DNA of 64,000 nt from Rutstroemia sp. NJR-2017a BVV2 (taxonomy: Eukaryota > Ascomycota > Leotiomycetes > Helotiales > Rutstroemiaceae), in NCBI GenBank assembly GCA_002946415.1, contig NJPS01000050.1, positions 372,001-436,000 of the forward strand, written 5' to 3'. The notes under the pieces are model-generated. The model ran no database searches and had not been told where the DNA came from. It saw only the letters and a program-made list of their open reading frames with translations. This document shows positions 56,375 to 64,000 of the stretch, one piece after another. Numbering within the stretch: the first letter of the stretch is position 1; every line of letters starts with the position of its first letter. Made by a program: the position numbers and the translations under genes.

Positions 56375-59300
56375 AAATTTCCCCAACTTATGTTGTTACA
56401 AAGAAAAACTCAGCCCTGCTAATATCTTCTGTTCGGGGATACAAGCAGCAGATGATCAGGGCCTATTTTGATATTCAATTCTCAAACTTGTTACAACTGA
56501 AATTACGTCTCTCTATACACAGAGGTCTGACTTCAGCTGGAACCAATCCCAGACTCGAAAGTAGCCCACAAGATACCCGGTCGAAAAGGTATTTTGTGTC
56601 ACTTCATGCAATCTACGGGACATCGACATCCACGGCATGATTAGCCCCTGCTAGCCAAAATTGATGCTACGTATCTCACAGCGAGCTTTGTTCTCGGAAG
56701 TTTACATGTATGTAGTGATTTGTGGCACACGAGGTACAGCACTCGGCACTTAGTCTTCACCGTTTAGCATCCAGAACTTAGCTTCGTCATGGGTTGTTAG
56801 GCTCACCTGTATGATTAGTACTTTTGAGGGCACCATCGATCGTTCCAATGACTTCACAAGCTCAGAAGCTCTTGGTCGGGCTATGAAACAATGGTTGGCA
56901 AGTTGATATCGAGACGACTGTTCTGCTACAATGGACGGATACGTTAGGCTTCTACAGCCTGAAATGCGACCACCATCTCCGAGATACCAGCACGCAACAG
57001 GCTATCGTACAGAGTCTGACCTACATTCGTCTACTTACGAGTGAGCAGTTAGGATCAGACGCTGTTGTGGACTTTATGGGGTAAAGACCAACAAATCTTA
57101 GGAAAGGCTTCTACTCTCCGACCATCAGCGGTTCCCGCCTGGCGAAGTTTGTCATCGAATCTGGGATGTCAGCGTTGAGGATGAATGTACTTAACCGAAG
57201 CCTCTTCGACGGGTCATCAAAGATAAGCAAATGTTTGAGGATATGGTCAAGGAGCTGGCCTATTCATCACGAAATGCACCCAGCTCGTCCCTATGCCTCA
57301 CAGCCAATCTCCGCACAGTCTATGGTCTCAATAATGGTTCAGATCTCAAGGATATCAGAGAAGTCAGGATTCTACGCACGCATCCGTGGGTTATGGAGCA
57401 ACCATGCCCGAGATCACAAAGCAGCATGCCACGCGCACTTTCGAACGAGCATCGCCTTCTCCGTATACTCTGGTCCAGAGTAGAGCAATGACAGAACGGG
57501 GCTAACTTCGGTGATACACAAACCGACACTGCAGTGGGTACTCGAGCTATCTCAGGCGAGACCTTAGGGTCGACTGCTCTGGTTTCGATACGAATAGGCT
57601 ATTTATTGAATCTCAGGAAATGCTGGTAGTGAGAGGTCAACTCTGATGAAGCACAGTTTTCACCACTCAAAGACTAGAGAACTCCTTTACGCGCTAGGGT
57701 GGGGACACGCAACGTTCGCTCGTCGAGTTTTTCTTTTGAATCTAGGCAACGACAGAGCAGAATACTCCATGGGGGTCAGAGAAAGCTCGACTTATTAGAT
57801 GCTCTCGACTAATCATCCACTCTTTGGCATCACCCTGCACACTGTGTGGAAGCAGTTGTATGAAAATCGAACTACAATTTCTGTGACCATCCTGCAAACA
57901 CTTCGCTACTAAAGTTCCAAGAGGTTGAGCTGCTTTTGTGGAAGCAGATCTTTGCCCAGAGACAGTCCTTCGTCATGTGGTAGCGCGTGTTTACTCCAAG
58001 ATGGAAGCCGAAATGAACGGGCGAGTAAGAATAGCCAACAGAGGCTTCATACGTCTTGCCCTTGGAGTGGGATGGAGCCTTGGTGGGCAGCGCGGCTTCG
58101 GTCAATGACATTAGAATTCAATTTCCAATGACTGCAGAGATCAACCTTATGGGGTAAAAAATCGTCGCATTATTTCATGAAATTGTGATCTTGGGGGAGA
58201 GCTTCCCGGCTTTAGTGATTTGGTATACCGAATCCAGCAGCAAAGGTTCTTTCCAAAGTATTCACAAACTCAGAATAGATGTTCTATTTGAGATGTCAGT
58301 TCACAACCCGACTTATAGCACAAATATATATTTGCATTGTTGTAATCTTAAAATCCAAAATTATTTCGGATTTTGATAGTATATCGAATATTTGTGCCAA
58401 ATTGACGTTTTTTGTATTCTATTAAGGTTATAACCTTCAGGGCACCAATCATAATTCAGCATACCCCATTGGTATGTAAGTGATATACAATCGTATGACA
58501 GTAAGACTTATTCTACTACATGTTACACCAAAAATCCAATCAATCATCCAAAACATATAAGCAAATTTTGCGAAGTGGAAAAGAAAGACTCATTTATCGA
58601 CTTCCGCATCGGAGATTCATTGCCAGGCAGAAGGCGGTCAACTTTCAAAGGAATAAGTTGGAAGTCATAAGGCTTAAGGTTAATTAAGCGCTGTACTACC
58701 CCACTGAAATCGAGTAGAATCCCTACTAAACACCATACGCCACACATTGCCTTACCTACGACATAACAACAAACAGAACAGAAACAGACGACGGCATTCC
58801 CCCAATATCTGATACACACTGAACATTGCCATAGCGAGCCATCAATCTTCGAGCGCCTGCCTGTCAATCAGAATCAGAACTATATCTAAACGACCTCGGA
58901 TTACCAACGAAATAATTACAGCTCAAGTCCTGTCCCGGAGGATACATTCCTTGTCCGACGACTACGAACCTCACTCGAAACCAACCATTAAGGGCTACGA
59001 CGAACCACCACGCTCGACCTGAGAAAACCCTCTCATATCTGCTCGGGATTCGAAACCAATTACCTGAGCAACGCTCGAAATATTTACATTAAACGAATAC
59101 CGCTCAACCTCATAAACCATCAGCAGGCTTGGAGAGTCTTACCATACTAGTTGTGGGCAGATGCCGCGGGGAGGCTTGAAGGGCCGCCGTGTAATTTGCA
59201 GGCATTGAGGACAAACAGTGAGAGGCTGTGATCTCGTTCTGCTTGCTACAGGTGCTAGGTATTACTCGGTCTACCCATTTTCAACACTGCGATATAACCA

Positions 59301-59494
59301 ACGACGACGGTTCATCCATCAAGTGAAAGAATTGGGGACTCCGCCACACGGAACGAGCTAGGCGAGGAGACCTGCAAAGAGGAAGCATTTTCGGAATAAT
59401 CTACTCAGTCATCTCAAGCAGCGAGATTTCCTATGCGAGCTGTCGTGATCTTGGCCGGCCAGATATCTCCTGAGGCTAGACAAGAGGGACTGGC
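56375..59494. other. Gene-poor stretch, 3.1 kb
   Basis: No intact gene recognised. An open frame at about 57204-57491 (KQMFEDMVKELAYSSRNA, LCLTANLRTVYGLNNG) has protein-like composition and may be a remnant of an old gene; I cannot name it. AT-rich at 58290-58480. From about 58900 the sequence probably becomes the promoter and long leader of the next gene. Confidence 0.45.
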
Positions 59495-61456
59495 ATGGAT
59501 TCACAGTTTCCTGCTTCTCGAGAAGAACTATATCATGTTCAAATGGACGTGAAGCATGTACAAGCAGTACAGACCAATCATGCGGACCGCTTATTGAGGC
59601 TCGAGAAGCGGCAGGCTGATGACGCTGCTCTTAAATCCGTCTGGGGTGCTGGCTCACCTTTCCCTGGTGTCTTGAGTGGCACTCCTCAGCACGGTACTTT
59701 TAATATACTGCTCATTGGCTCAGTCATTATGCTAATCTGATGTTATGCAGGCCCGGTTCACAACTCGCCTACCGATGTCTTTGATGACTTTGACGACGAG
59801 CAAGGACAGAACCTGCTTGGCAGTCTACACTTGGAAGCTGACGAAGAGCCTGTGCGGAGAGGTGCATCAAGAGCGAATAGCGTTCGCTTCGATGTTAGTG
59901 CTCTTCAGGGATCACATTGGGCCCAAGCCTCTCGGTCGTCAGGGGAATTCGCTCCAGTTCGTCCAAGTAGTGGTTTTGGAAGTCATCCCATGACTGAGCG
60001 CTCCCTGTCGCACAAGTCCGATGGCAGACATAGCTCCGCCGGCCATAGTGTTCACTCGGCACATTCTGCACCATCTGGGCGAACAAGCAGCCTAGGTTTG
60101 GATACTAATTTCTTGATTGGTGATCCAGATGACGACTCAGCTTTGGATATGCCCGACCCCCCTCCAGGCTTGTTCGTGTTAGGGACCGTGCCTTCAATAA
60201 TTAGGTGCTGGCTTACAATGAATTTCTCTCACAACGCGCTTCTATATGCCGACATATGTACTGGCTCACAGAAGTCCATCCTCGAATACTCGCTTGTGAA
60301 GGAGCTTGGCCTTGTTGATCAAGTACGGAAAGATCCTGCAAGCAGTAGCTACATCATTAGACTGCCCGTTTACCTACCAGAAGCAATCGTTACCCAGCCA
60401 ACATCAAGGTCAAATAGTCCTGCTCCACAGCTGCCGACTCTCACGGCGGATTTTCAGGTGGTCGGTATGAATCAACGCCCTGCAAACGATCGCAAGAAAG
60501 CCATACGAGTGTTCCTTGGTAGCGATACCCTCCGTGCACATAACGCCGACGTCCTCTTCTCACAAAATCTCATGACGTTATACGGAGATGATCGTAACAA
60601 GTTGTCAGTGCCTTTCGTACGACCCGAAGATGAGAATTCGTTTAAGCACATATGCACCTCTAACGTCCCTCCTGAAAAGAATGAGCTCAAAGCCACAGCC
60701 ATCCCATTTACTCCCAGCGAACAGCGACCGAAGAATGATACTCCAAACAAAGGCTCTCCAACTGACATAGGAACACCAAGTAATGAGAAGATAAAGCTAC
60801 CAGGCTTAGATATCCAATCAGAAAGTACAGTCGCAACCCTAAACAGCTCTTCCGCCGTTTCAACCTCGCCTATCCACAGTCCTCATCCTACGTCGGATTC
60901 AGAAGCCGGTATAAAAGCCAATGGCAGCATCACTGACTCGGAAAAGTTACACACGCCCGCATCGAGTGTAACTGAAGCAGGCAGAGCCGATGTTACGAAC
61001 GCCGCTGAAAGCACCAAGCCATCTATGGGAACATGGGGCTCATGGCGACAGGGCAGCACTCCCATCAGCAGTGAAAACAATGGCGATTCTCCAAGCGGTT
61101 ATCAGAGAGCTGTGCGCGGCGGTCGAAGCATGAAAGTGCTCAAACCATCCAAATCCCTTACCTCGACGTCTACAGCGACGCCCGGCCGTCCTACTTCGGG
61201 AGCCAAAACCGGAGCAGCGTACGAACCTGCGCCGCTGCGCTCGACGGGCGAGCTACCTAAACGAAAAAGCCAGGTTAATGGCGTGGAAAACCAACAGCCC
61301 CCGCTGCGCTGGGAACCGAAGAGAGTGAGTTCGGAGGAGCAGAAGAGCTCGAGGACTATTGCGACGATTTCCAGGTCGTCGAATCCGGTGGGTGGCGCTT
61401 CGGCATTTGCGTGGATGAATCCGAATAAGCCGAAAGCTACGACTGCGGATTCTTGA
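59495..61456 (+). CDS. Fungal protein with retropepsin-like domain, disordered tail
   Basis: Exons are 59495-59693 and 59751-61456, giving 634 aa. The N-terminal 60 residues are probably coiled coil (ELYHVQMDVKHVQAVQTNHA). A Ser/His-rich linker follows. Residues about 205-345 look like a retroviral-type aspartic protease fold: LLYADICTGSQKSILEYSLV with KELGL, then about 90 residues on RVFLGSDTLRAHNADVLFSQ and LMTLYG, the counterpart of the ILGMDFL..h...ID strand. At the position of the catalytic Asp in D-T/S-G the sequence is C236-T-G-S, so an inactive domain is likely. The C-terminal 290 residues are Ser/Thr/Pro-rich and disordered. I know similar uncharacterised fungal proteins but no proven function. 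Confidence 0.8.
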
Positions 61457-61832
61457 GGAGTCTCATGGTATGAGGAATGTGTGGATTTGAAGGGAATGTT
61501 TGATAGCAGAATAAATGTAAAATCAAAAATATCTCAAAAAACCATCTGTGAGCTGATTTTCTATGATTGAGTGGCTGCCCCTTGTATTGGCCAGTTCGGT
61601 CTTGGGAAAATTAGAAGTATGTTGAGGCCAGACTAGAACATTATTGCTCTATCATCAGTCTTTGCAATGCTGCTCACCGTGCATCTATAAATATTTCATA
61701 TCTTTCGTTGTTGCAGCCCGGCTCTATCTATCTCTTGTAAAAGTCCATTTGCATAGTTCAATTAACGCAACATTTCTTTCCTCCCTCGTATACATACGCA
61801 GCTCGTCACTCCCACCTGCCCCGTCCCACCCA
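61457..61832. other. Convergent 3' intergenic region
   Basis: 376 bp between converging genes. Nothing recognised. Confidence 0.5.
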
Positions 61833-63115
61833 TCAGATCTTGCTCAGCAGCGTACTCATCACGTCCTTGGTATCAGCAATATACTCCTTCACGAGCCCTA
61901 CTATCGCTTTGAATCTGTATTTGTTGTTAGCTATAGCCCATCTATCCATCCAATCCATTCATCCACCTCCCCTCTCCTCTCCTCTCCTCTCCTCTCCCCT
62001 CCCCCTCTCCCTCTCCCTTATCTCCCCCTACCTAATATACCAATCAAAACTCGAAAATTCAAAAAACAAAACTTACTCCTCAAGCTTCGCGTCCCCCACA
62101 ATCTCATATATCACCGACTCAGAGGTGGTGATCACCGCGCCGGCAGAACGCAGGCGCGCGAGTGCGATGGGGATTTCTTCCGCGTTGCGGCTACTGATGC
62201 CGTCGGCGAGAATGTAGACCTGGCTGTGTTAGTATAGGGGAGGAGGGAGGAGGAATGGGGTGGAGATAGAGGGGAGGAAGGGGGGGAGGAAAGGGAAGGG
62301 AAGTAAATACCTTGTGTCCGTGAGATAGCAAATCTAATGTTGTTTGCGTAACACAGATATGCGATTCGATTCCGACAATTATCACCTCGGAGGGTTCGGC
62401 GCTGGAGAAGTGTCGGGATATAGAGGGAATCCACTGGGGAGGGGAGGTTAGTTTATATCATCTTGCCATTCCATTTTTGTATAGATATCGTTGTTCGTGT
62501 TCTTGTTCCTGGATGTAAAAGATATGAAGAAGGAAGGGTGGAGAGATGGATAGAAAGACAATCATACCATACTAAACGCAGTCTTATCCGCATGCTCGAC
62601 GGCATTGGATAGGTCCAGCTCGGCGCATGTCTCGCCTAGCCCCGCGCGGTTCTGGGTTGTGGCGAATACGGGGATGTGGAGGATCTCGCTGGCTTTGAGC
62701 ATTTTTTGGGTGGTGGTTATGCTGGAGGGGGTGTTAGCGGGGGGTTGGGTGAGGAGAAAGGTTATGGAGCGGGGGGTATAGAGAAGGGACAGGGAGGGGA
62801 TAGGGAGGAGGATACAGGGGGAGAGGATATATGAGGAGGGGATAAGCTTGTGGATGGAGTGATAGGTATTGCAATGCACTACGCACACTTTTTCATATTC
62901 CCAGATTGCTCTGCGGAATTTCTCTTGTATGTCGCAAATACTGATTCGGAGGTTAGCGGAAGAGTATATATGATGGAGCGGGGGGTGCGCAGGACGAACA
63001 AGAGGGCGGGACGTTCTGCTGCGAGATTAGTGGATGTTCTCTCTTAGAGGGCATGGTGGTTTGTTTGATGTGTCGATTGAACTTACGGAAACGCTTTCCG
63101 ACGGGCTCTGTCATG
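61833..63115 (-). CDS. Isochorismatase-family hydrolase
   Basis: Cysteine hydrolase of the isochorismatase superfamily (ISOC1/2-like); substrate unknown. Seven minus-strand exons (63115-63088, 63015-63000, 62940-62887, 62721-62568, 62433-62311, 62219-62077, 61914-61833) give 199 aa, all in frame. Start MTEPVGKRF; then RPALFICDIQEKFRRAIWEY with the catalytic Asp, ADKTAFSM with the Lys, and VGIESHICVTQTTLDLL with the nucleophilic Cys. C-terminal helices end LLSKI. Exon 2 is only 16 nt, or 19 nt if the other half of its NAGNAG acceptor (gcagcag) is used, adding one residue. Dense introns for such a small gene. Introns on the coding strand are strikingly C-rich. Confidence 0.92.
61967..62020. repeat. 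(tctcc)n pyrimidine tract inside the last intron of the isochorismatase gene
   Basis: About five tctcc/cctct units, then ccctccccctctccctctcc on the plus strand, so purine-rich in the transcript. It lies wholly in the intron 61915-62076. Confidence 0.7.
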
Positions 63116-63506
63116 GTGAAGATGGTTGTTGGATATGATTGGAGTAGATTAAGTAATGCAAAAGAATTGAATTCAGAACTTTTCCATGCAGTTGTTCGAG
63201 GTCCGTTTTGTTGATAAACACCAAGCTCATGTCATGCAGTTTTGTGGGGTAGCGGTAGTGGGGTGAGGGTGAGCCGAGGATGTGGGTGGACCCTTCGAAT
63301 CGGAGCCCGGAGCTGTTCCACGCATTTGGAGATTTGTCTTGGTCGGCCGGCTGGTTTAAGTCTAGATTCCCAGGTACGATGCATGACTGGAATAAATTCC
63401 GCCTGCATCTGCACAGAGCGAAAGTCAAAACGTAGTAATAAGGCAGCGCTGTTTGCAAGCATATTACTGCAATACGCATCCGTGATGTTAACTTATTAAC
63501 TACCAT
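63116..63506. other. Intergenic region between two minus-strand genes
   Basis: About 390 bp: promoter of the isochorismatase gene and 3' flank of THI6. No gene seen. Confidence 0.5.
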
Positions 63507-64000
63507 CTACCATCTACCATGTATTGAATCAATTCTTGCCTTCTCCAACCACCTAACATCGCCGCGTGAAGTGGCCATCTGTATATTGTACAGCTCGTCG
63601 ATTAATGCTGGTACAAATGTCCCAGGGCCCATCACATCGTCGCGCATGACCGCAATCTCAGCAGCAATCTCATAATGTAATAATCCAGCAAGTGCCGCAA
63701 GAAACTTGTCCCCTCGACTGACTGCTAGCATTGCGGATATGATAGTGCCGAGCACGCAACCACTACCGGTGATTCTTCCGAGCATTTCATTCCCATTAGC
63801 TACGGCGATGGTCCGTTTGCCGTCACTCAGCAAATCGGTTGCTCCCGTCATGAGAATCACGTTGCGCTCCCTTAATGCCAGGTCACGAACGAGTTCGGCC
63901 TTCTCTGAATCGGTCGACGTACTTGCGCCACTGTCCACTCCTCGTTGCTGAACATTTGACCCGAATACTGTTTTTATCTCACCTTCGTTGCCCTTGATAA
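63507..64000 (-). CDS. THI6: Hydroxyethylthiazole kinase domain of THI6 (partial)
   Basis: C-terminal end of the thiamine enzyme that phosphorylates hydroxyethylthiazole (ThiM fold). In fungi it is usually fused to thiamine-phosphate synthase as THI6, acting in the cytosol. The open frame runs from the window edge to a stop at 63507. Visible blocks are IKGNEGEI, VILMTGATDLLSDGKRTI, ANGNEMLGRITGSGCVLGT (ATP/active-site loop with the catalytic Cys in GSGC), FLAALAGLLHYEIAAEIA, GPGTFVPALIDELYNI and a C-terminal GDVRWLEKARI. The synthase half would lie beyond the right edge; whether it is fused cannot be seen. Same pathway as THI5 near the left end. Confidence 0.92.
   Translation of the reverse strand, partial: IKGNEGEIKTVFGSNVQQRGVDSGASTSTDSEKAELVRDLALRERNVILMTGATDLLSDGKRTIAVANGNEMLGRITGSGCVLGTIISAMLAVSRGDKFLAALAGLLHYEIAAEIAVMRDDVMGPGTFVPALIDELYNIQMATSRGDVRWLEKARIDSIHGRW

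Noticed and set aside
58544..58867. Cys/Val-rich minus-strand frame with hydrophobic segments
   Set aside because: No ATG at its start, no splice support and no recognisable family.
1..64000. CRISPR arrays, bacterial operons, prophage
   Set aside because: Not expected in and not seen in this eukaryotic, intron-rich sequence.

Overview
This window is a piece of nuclear chromosome from a filamentous ascomycete (Pezizomycotina; Leotiomycetes/Helotiales would fit, but I cannot prove the class). The reasons are: many short introns (mostly 48-75 nt) with GT...AG ends and CTAAC/CTGAC-type branch sites; typical fungal families (CYP52- and CYP61-type P450s, a Zn2Cys6 regulator, tannase, Dsc3, a fungal THI5 with a TPP riboswitch in its leader); C/T-rich 5' leaders; and gene spacing of 0.4-3 kb. 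I found 27 protein-coding loci. One of them is partial at the right edge, and one small one is weak. There is one relict gene. I saw no tRNA, rRNA or CRISPR.

Layout. 0.8-9.2 kb: MFS monocarboxylate-type transporter (+), THI5/NMT1 pyrimidine synthase (-) with TPP riboswitch, small-subunit catalase (-), phosphatidylserine decarboxylase (+). 9.5-15 kb: a relict gene (-), the SNARE Vti1 (-), an FAD amine-oxidase-like protein (+), a doubtful small ORF. 16-18.4 kb: a divergent mitochondrial-type pair, cupin (-) and COX11 (+). 19-31.6 kb: F-box protein, fungal hypothetical, CYP52-type P450, TrhO/TSTD2-like rhodanese (all +), SDR (-), kynurenine-type aminotransferase (-), Dsc3 (+). 32-36 kb: two divergent C2H2 zinc-finger genes, one carrying a freshly expanded ankyrin array. 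37.5-45.8 kb: DNA polymerase iota (-) with a 12-nt microexon, a hypothetical serine/proline-rich protein (+), a metal-dependent amidohydrolase (+). 47.8-49.5 kb: secreted tannase (-). 49.5-59.4 kb: a gene-poor accessory stretch with an 18-bp triplication, a 390-bp foldback element, an ERG5/CYP61-like P450 (-) and a divergent Zn2Cys6 regulator (+). 59.5-64 kb: a protein with a degenerate retropepsin-like domain (+), a seven-exon isochorismatase (-), and the C-terminal kinase half of THI6 (-) running off the edge.

How the genes fit together. Most are unlinked housekeeping genes. THI5 (makes the pyrimidine half of thiamine) and THI6 (joins the halves) belong to one pathway and lie about 60 kb apart; only THI5 shows the riboswitch here. 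The CYP61-like gene and the Zn2Cys6 gene share one promoter region and may be functionally coupled. COX11 and the presequence-bearing cupin share another. A recurring trait is that coding strands go from C-rich at the 5' part to G-rich at the 3' part of the same gene.

Exon boundaries below were worked out by hand from frame, splice-site and family conservation; no alignment program or database was run.
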